A stretch of DNA of 64,000 nucleotides, taken from the NCBI RefSeq assembly GCF_003697785.1, contig NZ_QOKZ01000007.1, positions 112,798 through 176,797 of the forward strand. The letters run 5' to 3'. The stretch is from Paracoccus alkanivorans (GTDB lineage Bacteria; Pseudomonadota; Alphaproteobacteria; Rhodobacterales; Rhodobacteraceae). Positions 1-9,019 of the stretch are shown here, piece after piece (the first letter of the stretch is position 1; every line of letters begins with the position of its first letter). The notes under the pieces were generated by a model. The model did no database searches and was not told the origin of the DNA. It saw only the letters and a program-made list of their open reading frames with translations. Made by a program: the position numbers and the translations under genes.

Positions 1-571
1 AGCGGGCATTTCCCTCGGCCCCGGCGGTCCGCATCAGCTCTGCATGCTCCCGCCAATCGGCCAGGACCTCCCCGGCCATGCGTGACAGGTCGGCCGAGAT
101 GGCCACCGCATAACGGCAATTGTAATCCCCGGCCCCGTATGCCGACAGGGCATCGTCGTAAAGCAAGCGTTCGAGCGCCATCAGCCCGCGCCCCGCGACC
201 GAAACCTCGGGGAAGCTTTCCGGATCATCAACCACCGGGTCGGCATCGGCAGTCATCCCCTCGACGGTGCGGGCGACCATGCCGCGCGGATCGGGCCAGA
301 ACTCGATGGCCAGCGCCCGTCCATCGGTTTCCAGCGGGCCGAAGGACAGGTGCGACAGACCCATCCAGGCGTCGAAAGCCTGTCGATAGGATGGGCGCAG
401 CGCCTCTGCCGTGCAATCATCCGCCGCCGTTTCGGCCAGATCCGCGGTGGCGGCAGAGAATTCCTCGACGGCGGGCAGGATATGTTCCCGTATCGCTTCG
501 GTCACGCCGGCCATGACGGGCATGGGGGCGAAGGCGGTCAGGGAGGCAAGGGCTAGGGCAAGCAATCGCAT
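1..571 (-). CDS. Imelysin-family periplasmic protein, partial (3' end beyond window)
   Basis: About 190 codons are visible; the reading frame is still open at the left edge. It begins with a signal peptide (MRLLALALASLTAFAPM...) followed by a helical sequence typical of the imelysin/insulin-cleaving metalloproteinase-like family (COG3489 type). The ATG overlaps the stop of the upstream di-haem oxidoreductase (ATGA), so it is the third gene of an iron-related operon. Family members act in the periplasm or outer envelope in iron uptake; actual peptidase activity is doubtful. At the place where imelysins often carry GxHxxE I read GLMALE, so the histidine may be missing here, although the true motif could lie beyond the edge. 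Confidence 0.8.
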   Translation of the reverse strand, partial: MRLLALALASLTAFAPMPVMAGVTEAIREHILPAVEEFSAATADLAETAADDCTAEALRPSYRQAFDAWMGLSHLSFGPLETDGRALAIEFWPDPRGMVARTVEGMTADADPVVDDPESFPEVSVAGRGLMALERLLYDDALSAYGAGDYNCRYAVAISADLSRMAGEVLADWREHAELMRTAGAEGNAR

Positions 572-2130
572 CACAGGCTTTCCACGAATCGGATCAGGGC
601 GGCCCGGTCCCCGGGCGGCATGGATATCACGCGGTCACGGGCCGGTTCCGCCTCGCCTCCATGCCACAGCACGGCTTCGAGAAGCGAGCGGGCGCGGCCA
701 TCATGCAGGAAGAGGCTGTGCCCGTTGACCTGTTCAGTCAAGCCCAGCCCCCAAAGCGGCGGCGTGCGCCATTCCCGGCCGCTTGCGAGCCCTTCGGGGC
801 GATGATCGGCCAGCCCTTCGCCCATGTCATGCAGCAGCAAGTCGGTATAGGGCCAGATTAGCTGGAAACTCTGCTCGGGCCGATCCTCCAGCCGAGCGGT
901 GACGAATTTCGGGCGGTGGCAATCGGCGCAGCCGGTCTCGTGAAAGACCTGCTTGCCGCGCAGCACGTCCTTGTCGCCCACCCCCTGCCGTCCGGGCACG
1001 CCGAGATTGCGGCTGTAGAAGGTCACGAAGTCGAGCCCCTCGGCATCGATCTCGGTCCCGCGCGCATCGCCATCGCCATGCGGAGCCTTGACGCAAGCGG
1101 TCTGCGCCTTGGTGCAGTCGCCCCAGCCATCGGGATGCAGCGGGTTCGAGATGCCGATATCCCCGGCGAATGCGCTCGCCGATTGTTCTTCTATCGTCGG
1201 CATTCCGGCCTTCCAGCCGAAGCGGCCCAGCATCGGCGCATCGTGGCGTGCGGACCATGCGATCTGTGCACGCCCGGATATACCGTCGCCATTGGCATCC
1301 CCGGGATCGGCGCCTGACAGGATATCGGCGGCCGGGATCGCCTCCAGCAAGCCAAGCCCGATCATCTGCGGCGCCACGCGCGGGCTGAGCATCAAATCGT
1401 CGCGCAGGGGGCCATAGGCCGGGTTGTCGATGGAGTAGCTGGGCTTGCGCAAGGATGCGGCCTCGCCGCCCGACAGGGGAATGCGGATCTCCTCATAGGT
1501 GATGCGCATCCGCCCCTCGGCGGGGATACCCTGCACCGACAGGTCCTGCAACTGCCCGCCATAAACCGGATCGGGGCGGGTCGGGGTGATGTGCTGTCCG
1601 ATACTGGCAAGATAATCCTCGATTTCGCTGGCGGCGGCATCCTCGGGTGCCGGGATCGACAGACGCAGGAACATTGAGCCGCCCGGAGCACCCGTGATAT
1701 CGGGCGGATGGCCGCGTCCGTCCTTGAGATGGCAGTTCTGGCAGCCACGCGAATTGTAGAGCGGCCCCAACCCATCCGAAGCCAGTGTCGAAGAGGGCGA
1801 CGACACCCACAGCTTGCGGAACAGCCCGTTGCCGACCTTGAAATCCAGCTCTCCCTCGAAGGAGATATTTCCCGAGGGCAGCGAAAAGGCGTCGGCGTCG
1901 CTGCGCAGCCGCACGGTGGCGGCCCCGGCGGGATTGGCCTCGAATTTCTCGGGCGCAGTGAAACCGGTCGGCGGGGCCGTCACGGCCTTTATGCGGGCCG
2001 TTTCTTCATCCGTGCGTGCGATGGCGGAAAGATGCAGATCCCGCAAAGCCAGTTGATCGGCGGTCAGCGGCGCGGCGGAGCAAATCAGCACCGCCAGCGC
2101 CGCCAAACCGATCCTACTGAAACACGGCAT
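571..2130 (-). CDS. Di-haem oxidoreductase family protein (DUF1111, COG3488 type)
   Basis: A 519-residue exported c-type cytochrome related to the thiol oxidoreductase/di-haem oxidoreductase family. A signal peptide (MPCFSRIGLAALAVLIC...) is followed by two CxxCH haem-binding motifs, GCQNCH in the N-terminal third and GCADCH towards the C-terminus. The ATG at 2130 is preferred because it gives a proper signal peptide; the frame runs further upstream, into the end of the imelysin gene, and the chosen start overlaps that gene by 17 bases. It lies between two imelysin genes, an arrangement known from alphaproteobacterial iron-responsive loci, which suggests an electron-transfer role linked to iron acquisition. 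The substrate is unknown. Confidence 0.87.
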   Translation of the reverse strand: MPCFSRIGLAALAVLICSAAPLTADQLALRDLHLSAIARTDEETARIKAVTAPPTGFTAPEKFEANPAGAATVRLRSDADAFSLPSGNISFEGELDFKVGNGLFRKLWVSSPSSTLASDGLGPLYNSRGCQNCHLKDGRGHPPDITGAPGGSMFLRLSIPAPEDAAASEIEDYLASIGQHITPTRPDPVYGGQLQDLSVQGIPAEGRMRITYEEIRIPLSGGEAASLRKPSYSIDNPAYGPLRDDLMLSPRVAPQMIGLGLLEAIPAADILSGADPGDANGDGISGRAQIAWSARHDAPMLGRFGWKAGMPTIEEQSASAFAGDIGISNPLHPDGWGDCTKAQTACVKAPHGDGDARGTEIDAEGLDFVTFYSRNLGVPGRQGVGDKDVLRGKQVFHETGCADCHRPKFVTARLEDRPEQSFQLIWPYTDLLLHDMGEGLADHRPEGLASGREWRTPPLWGLGLTEQVNGHSLFLHDGRARSLLEAVLWHGGEAEPARDRVISMPPGDRAALIRFVESL

Positions 2131-3370
2131 CGGGGTTGTCGAGGCTGTCCGAACCTTCAAACCCGATTTCCTGCAAACCCAAAGCATTTACCGCCCGCTC
2201 GATTTCCTGCGTCTGCGCCACCAGCGCATCCACAGCGGCCATGATCAGGGTCTCGCCTTCCTTGTTGCCGCGAGCCAGCATCTGGTCATAGGACTCGCCC
2301 TGATCGACCCTGTCCCAGATCGCCTGCAGCTTGTCCACCGAATCGGCGATATCCGTGGTCACGGCCTCGGCGACCTCCGGATCCGCCTCTGCCACCAGGT
2401 CGCGCAGCGATTCCCCGGTCACCTCGGTGCCATCGGTGCGCGTGTAATGGCCCATCCAGACATTCTGGATGCTGATGCCGTCATAGAAATGGCTTTCATG
2501 CGTGTTGTCCGAAAAGCAGTCATGCTCTTCCTCGGGGTCGTTCAGCATCAGGCCCAGCTTCATCCGCTCGCCCGCCAACTCGCCATAGGAAAGGCTGCCC
2601 ATCCCGGTCAGCATCGCAGAAATCGCGGCATCGGGATCGGCAGTCAGCGATGTCGCGGCCTCACCACCTTCGGCCCATTGCGCGACCATCCATTCCAGGT
2701 CGCTGACCAGCAGGTCGGTGGCGGCCTTCAGATAGGCGCCGCGCCGGTCGCAATTGCCGCCGGTGCATTCATCGCCCGAGGCGTAATCCGTCCAGGGCCG
2801 CTCTCCCGCGCCGGCATCGGTGCCGTTCAGGTCCTGCCCCCAAAGCAGAAACTCGATGGCGTGATAGCCGGTAGCGACATTGGCCTCGATCCCGTCGGCC
2901 TCCTGCAGCTTTTCGGAGAGCAGTTCCGGCGTGATCTCGGCAGCGTCCACCTCTTCGCCCGAAAGCGTGAAACTGGGCGAGGCGATCACGTTCAGGGCCG
3001 CATATTCGTTTTCATCCGTGGCGCCGCCATAGGAGGCATCGACATAATCGATCAGCCCCTCGTCCAGTGGCCAGGCATTCACCTTGCCCTCCCAGTCATC
3101 GACGATGGCATTGCCGAAACGATAGGCCTCGGTCTGCATATAGGGCACGCGCGCGGCAATCCACGCGTCGCGGGCGGCGGCAAGTGTATCCTCCGACGGC
3201 TCGGCCAGCAGCGCATCGATGGCGGTTTGCAATTCCTGCGCCTTGGTCAGGCTGTCCTCGTAGGCGGCGTGGGCGATGGCGACGTAGTTCTGCACGACCT
3301 CGGGCTTGCCGGCGAGTGCCGGCATCGCGACGGCACAGGCCAACGCGGAGATGGCGACGGTGGTTTTCAT
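2114..3370 (-). CDS. irpA: Imelysin family protein, IrpA-like iron-regulated protein
   Basis: A 418-residue secreted protein starting with the signal peptide MKTTVAISALACAVAMPALA. It contains the family motif GxHxxE as GYHAIE and the surrounding FLLWGQDL block typical of IrpA-like imelysins. The ATG at 3370 follows a strong GGAGGA ribosome-binding site; the longer reading frame upstream has no leader-like sequence. It is the first gene of an operon with a di-haem oxidoreductase and a second imelysin, and an inverted repeat that may be an iron-responsive operator lies about 60-80 bases upstream. Known relatives are induced by iron starvation and sit in the periplasm or outer membrane; the molecular function is unsettled. 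Confidence 0.86.
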   Translation of the reverse strand: MKTTVAISALACAVAMPALAGKPEVVQNYVAIAHAAYEDSLTKAQELQTAIDALLAEPSEDTLAAARDAWIAARVPYMQTEAYRFGNAIVDDWEGKVNAWPLDEGLIDYVDASYGGATDENEYAALNVIASPSFTLSGEEVDAAEITPELLSEKLQEADGIEANVATGYHAIEFLLWGQDLNGTDAGAGERPWTDYASGDECTGGNCDRRGAYLKAATDLLVSDLEWMVAQWAEGGEAATSLTADPDAAISAMLTGMGSLSYGELAGERMKLGLMLNDPEEEHDCFSDNTHESHFYDGISIQNVWMGHYTRTDGTEVTGESLRDLVAEADPEVAEAVTTDIADSVDKLQAIWDRVDQGESYDQMLARGNKEGETLIMAAVDALVAQTQEIERAVNALGLQEIGFEGSDSLDNPDAVFQ

Positions 3371-3428
3371 TCTGTCCTCCCGGGTTACATGGCTGCCTCT
3401 TTTCTTGTCGCAGCCGGTTACCATTTCC

Positions 3429-3452
3429 TGACTAAATATCTAGGAGTAGTCA
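3429..3452. promoter_or_regulatory. Inverted repeat upstream of irpA, candidate iron-responsive operator
   Basis: TGACTA and TAGTCA form a perfect 6-bp inverted repeat separated by 12 AT-rich bases, 59 bases before the irpA start. The shape resembles iron-responsive operators of Rhodobacterales and rhizobia (TGA...TCA type boxes bound by Rrf2-family regulators such as RirA or IscR). Assignment to a particular regulator is inference. Confidence 0.5.
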
Positions 3453-3485
3453 ATCTCGGCAGCGACTGCGGGTCAAGACAGGATA

Positions 3486-4220
3486 TCATCCTTGTCCGAT
3501 CCGTGCTGCGGCGAGTTGTTCGAGCCGCTGAAAGCCCTCATAGATCAGCACGGCGAGGATCCCCACAACCATGCCGCCCTGCAGGACGAATGCGGTGTTG
3601 GATGACAGCAGCCCCGCGATGATCAGCTCTCCCAGGGTTTTCGCCGCCACGGTCGAGCCGATCGTCGCGGTTCCAAGCGAAATCACCGCCGTCAGCCGCA
3701 CGCCGGTCAGGATCACCGGCAGGGCCAGCGGCAATTCGACCTGCCACAGCCTCTGGCGCGGAGTCAGGCCCATGCCCCGCGCGGCCTCTTGCACCTGCGG
3801 GGATTGGCCGGTCAGCCCGGCCAGCGCGTTCTCGAACACCGGCAGCAGGCCATAGAGGAACAGTGCCACAAGCGTCGGCCCCGCCCCAAAGCCCATCACC
3901 GGCACGGCCAGCGCCAGCACCGCGACCGGCGGAAATGTCTGTCCGACCGAGGTCACGGTGCGCGCCAGCGGCAGGAACTCTCGCCCCGAGGGCCGGGTCA
4001 CGAGGATCGCCAGCGTCACCGCGATCAGCGTCGAGGCGATGACGGCCAGCAGGACCAGCCCCAGATGCGACAGGGTCAGCGACATGAGGCCGGTCTGGGT
4101 ATAGATCGCCGGAGCATTGTTGCGGGTGAATGGTTTGAAAAGCGATGCGAAACTTTCCGGGCTGGCAAGGAAGGCCAGCAGGAACAGCATCGCTGCCGCC
4201 ATCAGCACCCGTCCGGTCAT
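3486..4220 (-). CDS. yehW: Osmoprotectant ABC transporter permease, YehW type
   Basis: A 244-residue integral inner-membrane permease of the glycine-betaine/choline/proline ABC importer family. It has an N-terminal hydrophobic segment (VLMAAAMLFLLAFLA) and a typical binding-protein-dependent permease domain; the loop EAARGMGLTPRQRLWQVELP is the EAA motif that contacts the ATPase. The ATG at 4220 overlaps the stop of the ATPase gene (ATGA). Length and gene order (binding protein, long permease, ATPase, short permease) match the E. coli yehZYXW set, where YehW has 243 residues. Betaine-type substrates are the likely cargo, but the E. coli system has weak osmoprotectant transport, so the true substrate may differ. 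Confidence 0.87.
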   Translation of the reverse strand: MTGRVLMAAAMLFLLAFLASPESFASLFKPFTRNNAPAIYTQTGLMSLTLSHLGLVLLAVIASTLIAVTLAILVTRPSGREFLPLARTVTSVGQTFPPVAVLALAVPVMGFGAGPTLVALFLYGLLPVFENALAGLTGQSPQVQEAARGMGLTPRQRLWQVELPLALPVILTGVRLTAVISLGTATIGSTVAAKTLGELIIAGLLSSNTAFVLQGGMVVGILAVLIYEGFQRLEQLAAARIGQG

Positions 4221-5152
4221 TCCGCCGCCCTCGCGGTCGGGGCGGCCTGCGCGCGCAAGCTGTCCAGCGTGACGATACCGCCGCCCTCGACCGGCAGCCG
4301 GTCGCGCCCGCTCCACAGGCATTCCGCCAATGCGTCGCGCAGGCTGGCCTCGCGCGGGATCTCGGCGCCCTCGGCCTGTCCCTCGGCGATGATCTCGGCC
4401 ACAGGGGTCAGCGACAGCAGCCGGAAGGGCCGGTCGCCGGTGCCGATCAGATCGCTGACGAAAGAGGTTGCGGGGGTGGTGAGGATCTCGGAGGGCGGGC
4501 CGTATTGCAGCAACTCGCCCTTGTCCATCACCGCGATCCGGTCGCCCAGGGTCACGGCCTCTTCCATGTCATGGGTCACGATGATCAGCGTCGTGCCCAG
4601 TTGCCGCTGGATGTCGCGCAGATCCTGCTGCGCCTTGGCCCGGATCACCGGATCGAGCGCGCCGAAAGGCTCGTCCATCAACAGCAGGTCGGGGCGCGCG
4701 GCCAAGGCGCGGGCCACACCGACGCGCTGTTGCTGGCCGCCCGATAATTCATGCGGCATCCGGTCGCGGAAATCGGCGGGTTCCATCTGGAACAGTTCCA
4801 GCAACTCGTCCACGCGGGCGCGGTGCTGATCCTGCGTCCAGCCCAGCAGGCGTGGCACGGTCGAGATGTTCTGCGCCACGGTCCGATGCGGAAACAGTCC
4901 GTGACCCTGGATGGCATAGCCGATCTGGCGGCGCAGCAGGTGAGGTTCGATCTCGGCGGTGTCCTTGCCGTCGATCAGCACCCGCCCTGCGCTTGGCTCG
5001 ACCAGCCGGTTGATCATCCGCAAGAGCGTGGTCTTGCCCGATCCCGAGGTGCCGACCAGGGCCGCGATCTGCCCGGTCTCGACCGTCAGGCTCACATCCT
5101 TGACCACGGCAGTGGTGCCATAGATGCGGGTCAGGTTCTGAATCTCGATCAT
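4217..5152 (-). CDS. yehX: Osmoprotectant ABC transporter ATP-binding protein, YehX type
   Basis: A 311-residue ABC ATPase of the ProV/OpuCA/YehX group. It has Walker A GTSGSGKTT, signature LSGGQQQR, Walker B LLLMDEPFGALD and the switch histidine in IIVTHD. After the nucleotide-binding domain a C-terminal extension of about 80 residues takes the place of the longer CBS region found in OpuCA. It energises import through the two permeases encoded on either side. Start and stop both overlap the neighbouring genes by four bases, indicating tight translational coupling within the operon. Confidence 0.9.
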   Translation of the reverse strand: MIEIQNLTRIYGTTAVVKDVSLTVETGQIAALVGTSGSGKTTLLRMINRLVEPSAGRVLIDGKDTAEIEPHLLRRQIGYAIQGHGLFPHRTVAQNISTVPRLLGWTQDQHRARVDELLELFQMEPADFRDRMPHELSGGQQQRVGVARALAARPDLLLMDEPFGALDPVIRAKAQQDLRDIQRQLGTTLIIVTHDMEEAVTLGDRIAVMDKGELLQYGPPSEILTTPATSFVSDLIGTGDRPFRLLSLTPVAEIIAEGQAEGAEIPREASLRDALAECLWSGRDRLPVEGGGIVTLDSLRAQAAPTARAAE

Positions 5153-6312
5153 GCTTGCCCTCCTTTCGGGGCTCCGCCAGTCGCCTCGACCAGCAGATCC
5201 AGCGCGATGCCGGCGACCAGAGCCAGCGCGATTGTCGGCAGCGCACCCAACAGAACCAGATCCATGGCGGTCTGGTTCAATCCCTGGAACACGAAAGTGC
5301 CGAATCCGCCGCCGCCGATCAGCCCGGCGATGACGGCAAGGCCGATATTCTGCACCAGCACGATGCGGATCGCCGCCAGCAGGACCGGCAGCGCCAGCGG
5401 GATCAGCACCTGGACCAGGATCTGCGGGCGCGTCATGCCCAGCCCCGCCGCCGCCTCCCGCGTGGCCGGGTTGACGCCGATCAGCCCGGTCAACGTGTTC
5501 GAGACCACCGGCAGCAGGGAATAGAGAAACAGCGCCACCAGCGCCGGAAACAGGCCGATCCCCGCGACCCCCGCCTGTGCCGCCCCGGGGATATTGGCGG
5601 CGATCCAGCCGAAGATCGGGATCATGATACCGAACAGCGCCAGCGAGGGGATGGTCTGCAGGATGTTCAGGATGCCCAGAACCGGGCGGCGCATCGCCGG
5701 GGATTCGTAGATCGCCACACCAAGCGGCAGCCCGATCAGCAGCGCAAGGCCAAGCGAGCCGAAGGCGAGGACCAGATGCCCCGCCGCTTCCCGCGCGAAC
5801 AGGTCGCTGCGGGCCGCATATTCGCGCATGACCGATACCCCGTCCAGCACACCCGACCCAAGGATTACCGCGATCAGGACCATCGCCCCGATCAGCATCG
5901 CAAGACGGATCGGCAGCCCAAGCGTGATGCGGCTTTGCGCATCGGCGAGCATCAGGGCGAAGGCGAGCAGCAGCAGCCAGAAACCGGAGGACGGGGAAAC
6001 CCGCGCCAGCGTATTGTCCGGTGGGGTCAACTGTGTTGCCGCCGCGCCCAAGGCCAGCGTCACCGCGATCACGCTCAGCAGGGCCACCGTCAAACGCAGC
6101 CTGGCGGGCCAGCGCTCAAGGCAGCCTGCGATCAGCACTGCACCGAGAACCAGCCCGATCATCCAGCCAAGGGGCAGGGACAAGGCATCGAACAGCCGCA
6201 GCCCTTCGCCCGGAACGATCCGGTTCGGCTTGAACTGCACGAAGGGCAGTGCCAGCCCGGCCAACCCGATCAGGGCGAACAGCAGCCCGGTGCGGCTGAT
6301 ACGGAAAGCCAT
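5149..6312 (-). CDS. yehY: Osmoprotectant ABC transporter permease, YehY type
   Basis: A 387-residue inner-membrane permease. The first 150 residues add extra transmembrane segments, followed by the common permease domain with the EAA loop (TREAAAGLGMTRPQILVQVL). This long N-terminal extension is characteristic of YehY (385 residues in E. coli). It would pair with the short YehW-like permease to form the membrane channel of an importer for quaternary-ammonium osmoprotectants. The ATG at 6312 lies 11 bases after the stop of the binding-protein gene, and the stop overlaps the ATPase start. Confidence 0.88.
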   Translation of the reverse strand: MAFRISRTGLLFALIGLAGLALPFVQFKPNRIVPGEGLRLFDALSLPLGWMIGLVLGAVLIAGCLERWPARLRLTVALLSVIAVTLALGAAATQLTPPDNTLARVSPSSGFWLLLLAFALMLADAQSRITLGLPIRLAMLIGAMVLIAVILGSGVLDGVSVMREYAARSDLFAREAAGHLVLAFGSLGLALLIGLPLGVAIYESPAMRRPVLGILNILQTIPSLALFGIMIPIFGWIAANIPGAAQAGVAGIGLFPALVALFLYSLLPVVSNTLTGLIGVNPATREAAAGLGMTRPQILVQVLIPLALPVLLAAIRIVLVQNIGLAVIAGLIGGGGFGTFVFQGLNQTAMDLVLLGALPTIALALVAGIALDLLVEATGGAPKGGQA

Positions 6313-6323
6313 CCCGGCGGCGT

Positions 6324-7235
6324 TCAGTCGAGGAAGCCCGCTGTGGTCAGGTAATCCTTGGCCACCGTTGCGGCAGGCTCACCGCCGATCTGGATGCGGC
6401 CGTTCAGTTCCTGCAATGTATTCAGTTCCAGCGTGGCAAAGATCGGGTTCAGCACCTCGGCGATATCTGGATGCGCCTCCAGCACCTCGGCCCGGACGAT
6501 GGGGGCGGGCTGATAGACCGGCTGCACGCCCTTGTCATCCTCCATCACCACCAGCCCGGCGGGTGCGATGCCGCCATCAGTGCCATAGACCATCGCCGCG
6601 TTGACGCCCGAGGTCTGCTGCGCCGCCGCCGCGATCGTCGCTGCGGTGTCGCCGCCCGAAAGCTGCACCAGCTGATCGGATTTCATTGCGAAACCGTAGG
6701 TTTCCTGGAATGCGGGCAGGGCTGCGGCAGAGGTCACGAATTCGGTCGAGGCGGCCAGCTTCACCTCGCCGCCTCCCGCGACCCATTCGCCGAAATCCGA
6801 CATGGTGGCGAGGCTGTTTTCCTCGGCCACGTCCTGTCGCAGGGCGATGGCCCAGGTGTTGTTGGCGGGGGCGGGGTCCAGCCAGATGATGTCGTTCTGC
6901 TCCTTATCGAGTTCAGCCACGCGGGCGCGGCCTTCCTCGGCATTCTTCCAGACCGGGCTGTCGGCCTCGTTGAAGAAGAAGGCGCCATTCGCGGTATATT
7001 CCGGATAGATGTCGATCTGCCCCGAGGTGATCGCATCGCGCATGATCGGCGTGCCACCCAGTTGTAGCTTGTCCTGTACGGGCAGCCCGGCATCCTGCAA
7101 CGCCAGCAGGATCATGTTGCCCAGCAATCCGCCCTCGGTATCGATCTTCGAGGAAACCACGATGTCCTGTGCCGAGGCCGAACCGGCCGCCAGCCCGATG
7201 GCCGCAGCGGCAAAGAAATATGTCAGAGGTTTCAT
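6324..7235 (-). CDS. yehZ: Osmoprotectant ABC transporter substrate-binding protein, OsmF/YehZ type
   Basis: A 303-residue periplasmic binding protein of the OpuAC/ProX superfamily with signal peptide MKPLTYFFAAAAIGLAAGSA. The mature part begins with the typical block DIVVSSKIDTEGGLLGNMI and contains YPEYTANG, a conserved ligand-site region of glycine-betaine/choline binding proteins. It is the first gene of the four-gene importer operon. The 110 bases upstream, up to the end of the glycosyltransferase gene, should hold the promoter, but I see no convincing hexamers. Confidence 0.9.
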   Translation of the reverse strand: MKPLTYFFAAAAIGLAAGSASAQDIVVSSKIDTEGGLLGNMILLALQDAGLPVQDKLQLGGTPIMRDAITSGQIDIYPEYTANGAFFFNEADSPVWKNAEEGRARVAELDKEQNDIIWLDPAPANNTWAIALRQDVAEENSLATMSDFGEWVAGGGEVKLAASTEFVTSAAALPAFQETYGFAMKSDQLVQLSGGDTAATIAAAAQQTSGVNAAMVYGTDGGIAPAGLVVMEDDKGVQPVYQPAPIVRAEVLEAHPDIAEVLNPIFATLELNTLQELNGRIQIGGEPAATVAKDYLTTAGFLD

Positions 7236-7345
7236 GCTGATTGCTCCTGTCGGGGATTTCGCCGGGCGTCGGTCGACGCAGGTATGTAACCGCCTTGCGG
7301 AATTCAGTGTTCACAGACTGGCGTTTCGGTTCCTGTGGACCAAGG

Positions 7346-8323
7346 TCAACCGGTCGCACCGCCCGTGTCAAGACCGTAAGGGGACTTGCTTAACCTTCCC
7401 GATGCGGCGGCGGCATAAAATGCAACCGTTCCCGGCCGGGTCTGGCGGTAGAGCCCCAGTTCCCACAGCCGCCTTGCCGCTATTGGTCCCGGTTCTCGCA
7501 GCGCCTCGCCGAACCGGTCGAGGATCTCGCGGTTTCCGGCGGTCAGCAATGGGCGGGCACCCTGCAAGGCGGTGTGGTTCACTGCCAGCCACATCCCGTA
7601 ATCTCCCGTAAAAAGCTGGACCAGCCGGGAACCCATTGCCCGGATCGTGTCATTGCGGCCAACTTCGCTTCTGCCGTGCTGGCGGTAATGCAATACCGGG
7701 TGAGGATCGTGAAACAGGGCTCCGCCCGCACCGGCCGTAACCTGATAGGCCCACCAGTCATGCGACAGGATCCGGACTGCACGCGCGGCTGGCAGGGCGG
7801 ATTTCAACAGGGCGGCAGCCGGGGCGTTAAAGACCGAGCTATTGCCCGCCATGCAGGCCTGAACCAGAGCGTTGCGAAATCCCAACGGGCGGGAAAAACG
7901 CCGCGACTCGGTCAGCAGAGCCAGATTGTCGTCACAGATCAGGGTCCTGGCGGCGTAATGTGCGGGTCCATCATGGGAGCGCAGAAACGCCACGGCACGC
8001 GCGAGTTTGTCGGACAGCCAGACATCGTCCTGGTCACAAAACCCGACCATTGCGCCGTCCGGTGCGGCATCAAGAAGATGCAGGAAATTCTGCGTGGCAC
8101 CCGCGCGGGGGCCTTCGATCAGCCGAACCCGCCCTTCGGGCTGTCCGGCTGCGAACTCCATGACGATCTCCCGGGTTCCGTCGGTCGAGCCGTCATCCGA
8201 AACGATTAGCGACCATTCGGTATGGGTTTGCCGGGCAAGGCTGATCAGTTGCTGGCCCAGATACGCCGCGCCCTGATAGCTTGCCAGCAGGATCGTGACA
8301 TGGTCGGAACGGTGCGAGGGCAT
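7346..8323 (-). CDS. Family 2 glycosyltransferase
   Basis: A 325-residue GT-A fold glycosyltransferase. The N-terminal domain starts VTILLASYQGAAYL and carries the nucleotide-sugar motifs VSDDGSTDGT and FCDQDDVWL (DxD-like), as in rhamnosyl- and related transferases making polysaccharides. No transmembrane helix is evident. The ATG at 8323 starts directly before the Rossmann strand; an in-frame start upstream would add a non-homologous tail. It lies 75 bases downstream of the flagellar block on the same strand, so it could be cotranscribed and act in surface-glycan or flagellin modification, but that is only positional inference. Confidence 0.8.
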   Translation of the reverse strand: MPSHRSDHVTILLASYQGAAYLGQQLISLARQTHTEWSLIVSDDGSTDGTREIVMEFAAGQPEGRVRLIEGPRAGATQNFLHLLDAAPDGAMVGFCDQDDVWLSDKLARAVAFLRSHDGPAHYAARTLICDDNLALLTESRRFSRPLGFRNALVQACMAGNSSVFNAPAAALLKSALPAARAVRILSHDWWAYQVTAGAGGALFHDPHPVLHYRQHGRSEVGRNDTIRAMGSRLVQLFTGDYGMWLAVNHTALQGARPLLTAGNREILDRFGEALREPGPIAARRLWELGLYRQTRPGTVAFYAAAASGRLSKSPYGLDTGGATG

Positions 8324-8398
8324 GGCGGCGGTGTCCTGATAATGACACCCTGTCTTGCCGCGCATCCTTCCCCCTTGCAACCGGGTCCCTGTATGCGG

Positions 8399-9010
8399 TC
8401 AGTTGGATTGCCGGGCGATATCCTCGATCAGCACATTGGATACGAGCGGGCCAACGCTTGCCTGAACCGCCTTCAGCAAATCCTTGCGCAGTCCGCGCAT
8501 ACGCCCTTCGGTGGTGTAATTGCCGTCGAAACCACCCGTATTCGCCGCGATCAGCAATTGCCGCAGCAAAACATCGCGCAGCCGGTGCTCCTGCGCGGCA
8601 AGTGCTGCCATTTCGGCGCCGGTTGTTTCCAGCGACAATGTGAGGATCATCAGCCCGTCCGAGTCCCCCGCGCGGGCGAGGGGCACGAAGAACTGGCTGG
8701 GAAAGGTGAACCATGCCGGTCCGGACTTGCCACCACCCCCGTGATCCTTCCCCTCGCCACCATGACCGTCGGCCGATGCCGCATCGTGCGCCGCTTCGCC
8801 GTGTGTTTCCGCCTCGTGCTCGGCCTCGCCATGCGATGCTGTCTCGTGGGTTTCTCCGTCGGCGGATTCACCTGCCGTGGCTTCGCCATGACCGCTTTCA
8901 TGCGCGGGCGTGTCCGCGTCTGGCGATCCGGGTTTCAGTATCGCGCCACCAAACGCTCCGGCAACGAAAGCGACGACAGGGATGATGAGCAGGAGGAGTT
9001 TTTTCAGCAT
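8399..9010 (-). CDS. fliL: FliL-like flagellar basal-body-associated protein
   Basis: A 203-residue single-pass inner-membrane protein. It has an N-terminal membrane anchor (LLLLIIPVVAFVAGAFGGAIL), then an unusually long linker of about 60 residues rich in His, Glu, Ala and Gly, then a periplasmic FliL domain of about 100 residues. FliL surrounds the stator and supports motor torque. It follows flgH by 8 bases and ends the first flagellar operon. No motA or motB is found in the window. The His/Glu-rich linker could bind metal, but no function can be assigned to it. Confidence 0.72.
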   Translation of the reverse strand: MLKKLLLLIIPVVAFVAGAFGGAILKPGSPDADTPAHESGHGEATAGESADGETHETASHGEAEHEAETHGEAAHDAASADGHGGEGKDHGGGGKSGPAWFTFPSQFFVPLARAGDSDGLMILTLSLETTGAEMAALAAQEHRLRDVLLRQLLIAANTGGFDGNYTTEGRMRGLRKDLLKAVQASVGPLVSNVLIEDIARQSN

Positions 9011-9019
9011 TCGGGAGCC

